64,000 nt of DNA, from NCBI RefSeq assembly GCF_002775205.1, contig NC_036451.1, positions 23,920,351 through 23,984,350 on the forward strand, in the 5' to 3' direction. The stretch is from Xiphophorus maculatus. Taxonomy: Eukaryota; Chordata; Actinopteri; Cyprinodontiformes; Poeciliidae. Each line of letters starts with the position of its first letter. Positions within the stretch are counted from its first letter, which is position 1. The position numbers and the translations under genes were made by a program. The notes beneath the pieces are model-generated. The model did not search any database. It was not told the origin of the DNA and saw only the letters and a list, made by a program, of their open reading frames with translations. Below, in pieces: positions 39,312 through 51,300 of this stretch.

Positions 39312-42300
39312 TTATTGAGTGGCTGTGCTGGGAATGGACTGTTGGAGGAGATGATAGAGCAGCGTGGTCCAGAAAGCAGTGAGGCATGCGCCCGATAGAG
39401 TCACGGCCAGATCGCCGGCCTGGCTCAGCCTCCGTCGCTCGTTCACGGTCAGCCATGAACTCCCCGCGGCTCTCCCCGGGTCGTCTGCCCGGTCCGCTTG
39501 GCTGACAGACGGCGTCCTCCTCCGTGGAGCAGATGCCCTGCTGCTCCGCTCTGTAACGCGCGTGCGCGCACGTACACAGGTAACAGAACATGACATGGAA
39601 AAAAAGAAAGAAAAAGAAGGAGAAGTAAATTAATAGGTGGGAAACGGTGCCATCTTGTGGTTACTGTTAGCAAGTGGCCGCATCAGTGAGCAAACGGCAA
39701 CTTACCCAGACAGCCCTGCAACGACACGACGGCCACGAAGACAAATATGGAGACGATGGCGGCGTACGCCTGTGGAAAAGACACATTAGTGATTAAAATG
39801 TGCCGCGTTTTATCTCACACAACACTGCAAAAACACTAAAGCTCACCAAGTATTTTCTACCCAGTTTCCCCAAAAGCGGTTTGGTTCCTGTTGCCCTGAG
39901 CTTCCAAAGTTCAATTTAGCATATTTTTAATATAATTTTATTTACTTGTTTATTTTAATCTTGTCCTAATGAGGAGGATAAAGTATTTGAATCTTTTGTT
40001 TTATTAATGATTTTTAACATTTTAAAGTATTGAGCACCTAGCATCTTTGAATTATTTTAGATTTATTTTGTGTCGCTCAAAGTTTCCTGTAACTGTAATC
40101 GAATCTACCTAAAATCTACCTATTTTTACCTAGTGGTAAAAATATTATTGATTGATTGACTGACTAGTGCTAATATGTTAGTGCACCTGAAATAAGACAA
40201 AACTAACTTACAAGTAATCTTTCAGCAAGATTAGCTTGTTTTTGTGATTATTTCATTATTTCACTTAAAACATTGGAAAAATGTCTTGTTACAGGTGAAA
40301 CAGTCTGCCAATGGAACAAGTACTTTTTTCATCAATATTAAGGAATTATTGATTCAAAACAAGCTAATATAGCTCGCTGAAAGGTTGCACTGAAAAAAAC
40401 AACTGGTAATCCAACTTTAAAAAAAATAAGTTAATTTGCTACAAGTAATCAAATTAAGTTTTTCCAAGAAAATATATTAAGATTAAGTTTTTGTGTTAAA
40501 CAAACGTAAGTAAAGTTTGACAAACTTCATTCAATTACTTGTAGCAAATTAACTCTTTCTAGGTTAGTTTTGTCTTATTTCAAGGGTGCCAAGATATTTG
40601 CACTAGAAACAAGATGAAGATTACTTGGTAAGATTTTGTGTTTTTGCGATGATAAAAACAAATCTGCAATGGATTTAATGTTGAATTTACAGCGACTTTC
40701 AAAAGAATTCAGACCCCTCAAAATTCTCCACCTCGCTGTAGAAAGGAGAGCACAAACCTTTATGTATTTTACTGGGGTTTTGTGTGATGGACCAATGCAA
40801 AGCGCCACGTCATTGTGAGGGGAAAAGAAAGTGACACGTTATTTTTGTTGCTCATTACTTTTTCCCAGATAGCTCAAGCTCAGACGGATTGGATGGAGCG
40901 TGTCTGTGAAAAGCAATTTTCAAGTCTTGCTGCAGATGGATATAGTTTGATCTAAACATTTCCAGTGTAGGAAGGTGGAAGACTTTGCAGGTTTTTGCAG
41001 TCTCACGTCTCGCTGTGCACCTTTTCTCCCTCAAGGTGACGCACAGTGTTAGGTTGTTACACAAACATAGCATGTAGGCTAAAGATAAGAACCGCGGTTT
41101 AATCTGACCAGAACGCCATCTTTTTACATGTTTGCTGTATCTCCTAGATGGCTTGTGGTAATATAAAAAGTCAGAGAAGACTTCTTGTTGCCTACAGTGA
41201 TGCACTGAGAGTAGTCCTGGAGAGACCAAGATGGGTCAAGGCAAGCACTCTGCAGGCCGTGCTTCTGATGTATTAGTTTATATGCAGTTTAAATGGATCT
41301 GAAAATAAATTCCTCATGGTCTTAGTAAACCATGATAAATTGTTTATGCCAGTGGTCCCCAACCACCGGGCCAATTGGTACCGGGCCGCGCAAGAAATAA
41401 TGAACTACTTCCGGATCTTTTATTTTGAAAATCCCGAACCGGATTTTACCGGTTACGTCTTGCGCGTCAAAATTGAGCCAACTTGCAGCAGAATGAGTAA
41501 CAAAACAACATCGGATTACTGCGCGCGCTCCCCGCCCGGTCCGCAGCTAAATAGCGAAAGGCTGACCGGTCCGCGTGACTACAAAGGTTGGGGACCGCTG
41601 GTTTACCTTTGAGCTCGACACGATACCATTCACACCTGTGGAGACACTGGTACAGTTGTCTATTATTACATTTTGATTATGTAACTTTTAGATTGTAGAT
41701 ATGAGTATGTTTGGCTGTTATTTACGTTGTTCTTTTTCTTAGTTGGACCTTGAGCTGACTAGCTAGCTGGCTGTCTGGCTAGCTACCAAGCTGGCTATAT
41801 AGCTAGCTATGTAGCTATGTGTCTATCAAGCTAGTTAGCTATCTCTTCTCTGAAGGTCTTGGTGAACGAACAGGATGTACATGTCAAGTGGAGTATTTGT
41901 GAAAGTGAATGTGTTGGGCTTCTCCTTGGCACCCAGACAGTAATTGTGACTGCTATACAAGAAATGGAAAAAAAAAGAAAGAAATTAAACAACTTGTATT
42001 TCTATATACAAGGTGTAATTCAGTCAGAGAAACAATCTTTACTAATTAAGCGACTTCTGAATGCCGTTGGCTGCACATTGTTTTAATTTGATGCATCAGC
42101 CACAGTTTTCAGACTGTGATCTGAAAACCATATAACATTTCCTTTTCACTTCACAACAATGTTTTATTCTAAGTTGGTCTGTCACACAAATCCCAATAAT
42201 ATACAATAGTGCAAGTACGAAAATGTGGATGGAGGAAAAAAAAAAAACACAAAGCATGGCTATAATTGAAACCTGAATTACTCTGAGATACAGTAGGACA

Positions 42301-45300
42301 AAAGCTTGAGGTGTGCTACTTTTCTATTCTTGCTGCGCGCAGCGTGTGACGGCTGTCTGATGCTCACCAAAAGGAGCTGTGCTCGGCTCTGAGTCACGCT
42401 CCTCCAGGCTCTTCCCATCTGGAGTCCGAGCAGAGCTACAGAACAGGGCGTAACGGCCTCATCATCCTCAATCTCCGCACATCTGAGCGACAAGACAAAA
42501 CAGTGCGAGCTGTGTTACATCATCAGCTTCAATAAGTACAGACCTACCACGGCGCATTCGGGCCATGGCAGATGATGGGGGGAGGGAGGGATTTAAAAAA
42601 ATCTCAGACATTTTGAGATGGAGCTCAGAAAGATTCTAGAAAAAAACATTAAAATTTCTGAGATTGAAGTTGAAATTTTTCTAGATAAGATGGATAAAAA
42701 CAAGGACATTTTCTGAGCTTCAAAAGTCGAATATTTGTGAGAAAAAGCTCCGAAATTTTGAACATTTATGAAACTGTTCTAAATTCAGGAATTCTTAGAT
42801 GAAATTCCTAAATGTATAAAAACACAGACATTTTTAGACTAATTTCTGTTTGCTTTTTGGGGGGGTTTTTTTTTTAGAAAAAAAACAAGGAACTTCTGAC
42901 CTTCAAAAGTCAAACTGGAAAAAAAAAATCCAAAATTTTGAAAATTTTTGAAAATGTTCCAAACAAAATTTTTTTTTTTTATTAAACCCAGAAATTTTAG
43001 AGGAAGAACTTAGACATTTCATATTTACAAACGTCAACAAATATCCCAGGAAAAAAAAATTGAATAGTGTTTTTTTTTTTTTTTAAATACTCAAAACTCC
43101 AAATTTTAGATTAATCTAAAAAAAAATATTTGAAAATGTTTAGGAAGTTTCTGAATTTCAAAAGTTTAACATTTTTTGAATTTAGAAATTTTTCTACTTT
43201 TAAAATTAGAAATTTAGAAGTTTTTTCTTTTCTAGAAAATTTTTGAAACATAGACATATCTTTTTTTTCCAGAAAATTTCTGTGACTAATCTCAACATTT
43301 CAGAATGTTTTTGGCTGAAATGTACCTCTTCTCCCCCAACCCCCATCTCCAATGGCCTTACCACGCCGTCAGTCGCATTAGATAAGAGCAGAGCAGACAC
43401 TTCCATTACCTGTTTAAAATCTTCTCCATCACAGCCTCCACTCCGTCGCCGCGTGACGCGTTGAAGAAGTCAAGGACGCTCCGTGGAAGGACGTGCCCCT
43501 TTTGAGCCAAAACGGCTAAATTGAACATTCCCTGCGAGCCGGTGTGGAAAAACAGAACGATAACGGTTCGGCTGATGGCTTATTCACTCAGAAAGTCTCC
43601 AAATAATAGCGGCGTGTAGCGCCGTTTGTTGTTTTTATTGCGCCGGGCCTCAAGCCTGTGGAAGTTTAATTAAGTTTATCATAGGGTGATGAGATTACAG
43701 CTCAAGTAAATCTGTCACCTGAGGGCTGCCCGCCAGAGCTGCTCTGCTATACATCGATACGGCCTGCTCAGCCAAGGATAATGAGTTCCCCCGTGTGCCG
43801 GCGGAGGAATAGTAGTAGTAGTCTCCTATTTCCAGCAGGGCTATAAAAAAAAAAAACAGACACATATTTGCTTGTTCAGTGACCAGACCGGCAGAGAACG
43901 AGACGGAGAGGTTGGAGCAAAAATGAAACGAGATGAACTCACTGGATGGATGAGGATCAGAGTTTAATATAGAGTGGTTGCGATATCTCCACCGACAGTC
44001 ATAACCGACGCCCAGCTCCTTTTCGGTTGGGAGAGAGCAGAGCAATAACGAGGGCGTGTTATCAACCGCTAATAATTTCCCTCTGGGATAGTTCTCTTCA
44101 TTTAGCGTGTGACTGGAATTGTGAGCGATTTGTCCATTAGCTACAATCACAAACTCCAATTATGATGCATTAAATGCGGAACTGAACCGGAGTCGGATTA
44201 AAAAGGCGGCGGCTGGAGCACCGGAGGAGGCAGGGGGGGAAACAGGTAAGGCAGGGGTGTGTGTGTGTGTGTCTGTGTGTACCTCACACAGGTGAGCGGC
44301 GTTACTCTGGGCTAAACCCAGGCCAGTTTCGGCGGCCAGGATGTACTTCACAAGCGCTTCCTCCCTGTTGGCGGCGCCGCACGGCGCAAAGACAGGAGAC
44401 AAAGAGCGCAGATCAGAGGGAAAGGATTGCGTCAACACCAGAGAAATAAAAGTGAAAATAATTTTTTTTCCCTTACCAGGCTCCCTGGAGGTGGGCCTGA
44501 AGAGCCTCCCTCATCATGAATCCAAGGTGGCCATTCCATTTGCAGACGTTTTGCAGTAATCTGTGCGACGAGTTATATGAAAAATATGATTTATAACTCA
44601 GCAAAAAAGGATTCAAAAAAGCAAATCTGAATGTTTTTTTGTTTTTTTTATTGAGATTGCACGTGACAGACTAGCACAGCGTAGCGGACGATTGTGAAGC
44701 GGAAGGAAAACAAAGGAAAAAAAGAGTGCTCGCTTTTCCATTTTTTGTTCTCAACAAACTGTCATATGAATATAATTTCATCCCCCTCCAGTCAATATTG
44801 TTGTATAACCAGCTTTCACTGCAATCACAACAGCAATTCTTCTGGGGGTAACGTCTCTATCAGCGTTCCACTTCTGCAGACTGAAAATTGTGGACAGTTC
44901 CTCTTTGCAAAATATCTGCTCGTACCGTCACAGGCTGGTAGGAAACAATATTTAATTTCAGTCGGTGTATTTGTTGTTTTTTTTTTTTTTAAAGAAAACC
45001 TTGACACTTCAGTCAGATTGCAATGGGAGTGTCTATGAAAAGATTTTCTTTTGGCTTTAGAGCCTAGCTTTAACTTGCCCATCGTAGTTATGGCTGCACG
45101 TTTGTTTTCGTGTGGGCAGAAGATGAGTTTGGACCCATCCATGATGCTGCCACCACCATGCTTCATTGTGAAGCATGGGTTTCCCCGTCTCGCCTGTGTG
45201 CCGACTCCAGCCTCAACCTGAATGGATTTTGCTGGACAATCTCCATTTCTGGTGCACCAGTTCCTTTACCAAACGTTTTTCTCCTACTCGGTTTTCTATA

Positions 45301-48300
45301 AATGTGCCTGAATGCAGAACTCTGTGAGCAACCAGCTTATTTAGTGACAACGTTTCGATTGTGTTGCCTACTGACTCAGAGTGAGAGACCGTTTAAAAGC
45401 TCAGAAAAACTTTGCAGGTGTTTAGCCACTGGTGGCGTGACGTCATAAGTTTCTAACGTTTGGCTTTTTCCACAATGTTACCATATCTACTGTAGAGACA
45501 CTGAACTTTGAGTTTTCATCAAATTTACAATAAGTAAAAGCTTGAAGTGTGTCAGCCCACGTTTGTTAAACTTAAGTGAGCAAAAAATTAAATATTTCAT
45601 GGTATACTTGAATACACAGAGATGTACAGGTAATTCAGTCAAACTACTACTGATATCTGCTAGGCGACCTCTGATTCTTTGCACCAGTTACTACACTTCT
45701 TTCTTTAGGTCTTTGCGATGACACCAGGCTAAATACTGAAACGTCCCAATTCTCAGATTTTAATTGCTAATAAAAAGTTGTTGTTTTTTGGGGCTTTGTT
45801 TTTACTTCTACTTCACCGTCATATGATCATTTGTGTTGGTATATCGCCTATGAAATATGTTATTTTGTGATTGTTCCATATAACACAGTAGGAATGTAAC
45901 AGGTAAACCTTTTATGGATGCAAACTCGACTAAAAACCCACCTGTTTAGGATTGAATTTGAAACGTAATCAATTACAAATTTATTGATGGAACCTGACTT
46001 AATGTCGTGTTTTGATTGTGGATTCTATGTTGCATTGTGTTTCTGTGTTTGATATGATGCAAAGCACTTTGAAATGCCTTGATGCTGAAATGTGCTATAC
46101 AAATAAAATTTGATGTGATTGTAATATGAAATGTGAAAGGGCTCAGGGAGTAGATCAGTTCAAAAAGCAGCGGCAGCAGCAAACCTGCTCTTTGTCCACT
46201 CGCTGGGATTTGGTTCAACAGAACCTCTCTGTGTGCCAGACAACAATGCAGTGGCAACAGCTCATATTTTTAGATATGCAAATGCCGCGTTCTGACCTTG
46301 AATTAGCCGCCGTCACTGAAATTGGACGGCACCGAGCTGCAGGCTACAGCGCAGCGACCACGCTTCCTTCACCAAGCTAATGAAAAGCCCCTTACGTCAC
46401 GGCCCTCTCCACGTCCGGAGAAACCCCCCGCAGGCTTCCTGTTGAAAGGTACCACGCCGCCTCCACCGACGCGGCCGCGTGGCCGAAGCGGGAGGCGTTC
46501 AGGAACTGCTCGAACGCGGCGCTCTGCGGATGGAGGCCAGAGACACGGAACAGAGAGAAGCAAGACGATTACATCTGGGCTGCGGAACTGATTGTAAAGG
46601 TCTGAAAATAAAAAATAAAAAAAAACCTCGTTCCTCCACGGCTTGTCTGGGTTTTCCCCGGTGAGATGATAAATTCCCAGGTTGAACATCCCATCATCGC
46701 TCCCATTCAGGGCGGCTTGTTCAAAGTATTTTGCCGCATTTCGGTGGTCCTTCAGCACAATCCCATGGTACCAGCCTAAGCCGTTCAGGGCATTAATTGA
46801 GCCCTGAAGCGTGTGGGGGGGAAACAGACAGCGGTTTTCACAGTGAGCTCCTATATGGAGTAAACACACCGATTGATTGCTGCTCCCTCACCATCGCAGC
46901 CGCTTTCTTCAGCAGCTGAAAACCTTGAGTGTAGTTTCTCTTCACTCCCTGGCCCTGAAGGAATCAACATCAATCAGCAAATCAATAAGTGTCAAAACAG
47001 CGGCGGTGAAACACACACACACACCCACACAGTCAAACAGTACTGTGTTCAATTCAGTCGTAAAATAAGGTCCTTATGATTTTACACGACCTTCATTAGC
47101 AGGATGGAGTAGTCGTAGACCGCCTCGGGATCCTTCATTTGCATGGCGCTCCTCTCAAACCACTTCACGGCGCTGGCGATGTCTTTGGAGACTCCGTTTT
47201 GTCCCCAGTAAAGCATTGTTCCCAGACGTCTCTAAAGTTAATAAGAGTTTTTATTATTCTGCTCTGGACGCCGACTCCACCACTGACCGCAGAGGAGACG
47301 TGACGCTCCCGCGCTTTTTATGCGCCTTTCTGCCGGACAGCCACACGGAACTCATTTGAGTAATGAATGCCGTGAATTTGGACTTCCGGGCGGGGCGCGT
47401 ATGTAAGCCAAACGTACCTGAGACTCCAGGTCTCCCCTTTCCGCTTGGTACTGTAGATACCGAAAGACGTCGCTGGACTCGTCCGTCAGGGAGTTCAGAT
47501 CGTCTTCGTTGCCCAAATAGATAAAGTGAGGCGTGTATTGCTGCGGGGAAGAGAAACACGGTGATTACGGTGGTTAAACTTGTTAAAGCACAAAGTGGGT
47601 TTTTGTTCATAATAAAACTTCCCCTGTAAACACTCACAGCCATTAGATGTGACACATCTCCCTCGCTGATTGCATCATTATCATTCATTAGGCAAATTTA
47701 ATATCCAATCAGTGCGAATCAACCGCAGTGTTCAGTTGTCTGAGACACACACCTGGTCGGACGTTCAACATCAAGATCTACATCACACAGATTTTAGGCT
47801 TTTTCCAAAGCGGTTCGACTTTTCCTTTTTTTAAAGTTGAATGATGAAACAACCTATAGTTTTTGCAACTAATTCTAATTCTAGTTTTAAGAAATGGTTG
47901 GATTTCTTGTCTAATTATTTATCCCGCAACAAAGAGTATTTAAAATCCCCAATGAGTTTATCCAAAATTCTGGTTTCCTTTTATACCAAACATGGAGACG
48001 CAGCCTTAACTTTCTACGCACCACAAATCTGGAACAAAACACTGAGCTCCTTTAAATCAGGGCTAAAAACACACCTGTTTAGAGTTGCCTTTGATTAGTA
48101 GTAACAGAAAACATTGACCAACACATTTGACGTATATTGCTTGATGATGTTGATGATAGCATTCAATGTCCATTGCTTGTGTCACAATTGGCGACTTTAT
48201 GATGTTTTCAAGCACTTTGAACTCCCGTGTCGCTGAAACGCGCTACCCAATCAAACCCGACTTACGCCAAAACGGAACAGCGACGTCAGAACGAGCCGAT

Positions 48301-51300
48301 GAAACATGCGCGAACTAAACCACAAGCCGAAGGGTTCGCGGAAGTGCAGCGCTAAACAGAGACCCAGATGTGTCTTTAGATGCTTTGAATATTCATGATT
48401 TATTCCACAATTAGTTTCGAGCACAAAAATATCACTTCCTCTGAATAACGAGGACGGCGTGGTTTGTGTTAAGGAGAAAAGTTATTATGTTAGCTTAAAT
48501 TTTGGAAAAGCATGGCTCTCCTTTTCCTCCTGTTAGCCGGGTCAAGCGGGGTTCTCCGTGAGCGTCCTGCAACCGCGTGCTGCTAAAACGAAACAACAAC
48601 AAAACGTGTTGACGTCACAGATCACGGAGTTTTAATCTCATACAAAGCAATCGACAACAAAGTTGCAGAGATACAGAGATATGCATTTTCTCATAAAAAT
48701 AAGACACACAAGGGAAGACACACGAAACACATAAGACAGACAAAGGCGCCCACGTGGAGTAAAAAAGATGGAAAAAAAACTCTCTCCTCTCCGGTGTTGA
48801 CCTGAAACTATAAACCAAAAGGGTGTTTCCCTATTTAATATATGCAAAAAAGGCGTTCTGTTGTTTTGACCAATCAGAGACCTGGTTCAGCCTCGAAGGT
48901 GCTCTGTTTTTTGTCCAAGCAAATCGGAGGGAAACCCCCAGTCCTGCACGAATATCCCCCCCGCACCGAAGTCCTGTTATAAATCTCGCCGACTCTCCTG
49001 GAGTTTCTTCCTACCACATTCCAGCTGCCGTTTCCATGGAGATGCTAATTTTATGGCTTTTGTATGCTCTTAAACAAACAGTTGAAGGCGTCTGCTTGTC
49101 TCCTCGGGCCTCTTTCGAAGGGTCACACAAAGCCTGTTTTTTCAAATACGAGTGATTAACACATGTGGGAAGATTAAGTGTATTTTAGCATTAAATAATC
49201 ATTTTCTTAGCATTTGGTCCGACTTGACTGACAGTTCTGCAGTCGCAACAAACATTGGTAAAGAGTTGAGCTCAGACTGACGTCCCTTTTTGAAAAATAC
49301 ACCTCTGCATTTCAGTGAGTTGTTGAAAACGTTTCTAAGAATAGATGGTTGTTGCACTTTGATCTGATTTTGTCCTTTGGGTCAAACTTTTAAATCCCTC
49401 TTTTTTTCTTATTATTATTATTCATCATTACTGTTTTCGTGCTCCATCGATTCCCCCGTTCAGGATGAAGCAGACAGCCGGGTCTCTCTGGTGTTTTCAT
49501 ACGCCTCTCTTCATTAGATGGAGCTTATTGAAATACTGGTAGAATAAACAGGAAATCAGAAGGAAGCAGGCTTTTCTCTCGTGGCGGGGCCTCTTATCTT
49601 CTGAGTGCTCTCTGGCATTCATCAAGACGGCTTGATTTCTAAATGAAGATTTAGAGCTCATCCATTCTCCCTTTTCCTGCAGCCTCCCCTCAGTCCAGCT
49701 GGCTGGACAAACAAACATGCAATTAATCATATTTTTAGAGTCGGTGCATTTTAGAAAAACCGCCGCCATGTGTGACGCACGTTTTATCTGCTGGGAACGG
49801 AAAAAAACTCCCTGTTATCGCTTTTGTATTTTCATTCTAACCGAGAGATGAGAAGCAGATCGATACTCATATCAATTTGAACGAGGGACGGGAAGTTTGG
49901 GTAAAGTTTAAACTGCATTAATCACATCTGCTTTGTTCATTAGGTGTCGAAACAAATGGCAATCGCCATTTGTTTCTTACAGGGTGTCACTTTGAAGTTG
50001 TGGTTTTCTTAAATTGGAGTGAAACGAACCGGCTGCTGGGTCTGGTTTTAGAAAGAGCTGACAGACTGACAGCAAAATCAATTTCATCTTCCTCCTGAAA
50101 AAGAAACAACAGCAATATGCAGAGAAAAGGCTGCGCTGACCCAAACAGGCCGGACTGCTCGGTCTAAATAACAAAATGATGAAATCGTAGGTCATTTCTA
50201 CTAACGGCCACGGGTTATGATAGTTTTGGGTTTTTCATTCGAGTTTAGTTTTGTTCGGTTGTGACTTTCGTTGCGAGTTTTCATTCATTTTTAGAGTGGG
50301 ATTGCTAGTTTTTATTAGTTCCTATTAGTTAAATATTGTTTTGTTCTTATTAGTTGTAGTAGTTAGTTTTTTCCTACGGTGGTTAATTTTTAGGTGCAAG
50401 ATTCAAAGAGGTCAAGGAATTACATTATGATTATGCATACATCGACTGGGTAATGATTAATCAACAGATGATACGATTTTCAAAAGATGTATTCGATTAT
50501 TGTTGAACAACCAGCTGACTCTGGAATTTTATCTCAACTTTTGCTGTAGCCATTTTGCGGACTAGTACCGTAAAATTCAGACAAACTGATGCAAACTGTT
50601 TAAAAGGCTAATAAATGGATTCATAAACACAAAGAACAAAGGATATTATATATATAATTTCAGTATATTTTAGTTAGTTGAATAAACACACAGTATAATT
50701 CCAGTTGGAGTTTTTCCCCAGTAATCACCGTTTTTACTTTATTCGTTAACGAAAATGTTTCCGCTTTTGTCATTTCGTTAGGTTCAGCTAGCTATGACCA
50801 CCTTAGCAACGACAGCCTTTATCTTATAATGCTAACAGTTTAACAAAGTCGCAGCGATTGCTACCTTATGTTCATGTATTCGCGATCTGTCGATGCTGCT
50901 CTGCGAGCCGACGTTGGAGTAGTAGCCGTAGGCCACGTCTGAGTCTTGAGGAAAACCGTCGAGGCCGTGCGCGTGCTTGAACCCCGCGTGCATCAGGGCG
51001 AAACGGTCGTCACCAGCCGCACCAATCAAACTGTAGGCGTGACCCTGAAACAGATTGAACGTTGGGTGTAAAATCCACTCTTTCACAAGTAAGTGTAACA
51101 CAGAAAGTTAAAGCTAAACTATTCATAGTTCATTTGTTGGGTACAAAACTTTAGTGCTTTTTATTGGGATTTACTTCAGCAGAGTAAGACAAAGTAGAGC
51201 AAGACTGTACAATGGAGGGAAAATGACACATGGTGTTTTACTTTTTTTTTTTTTTTGCAAAATATTTAGCTCCCTTCTTTCTCATACACCTAAATGAAAT

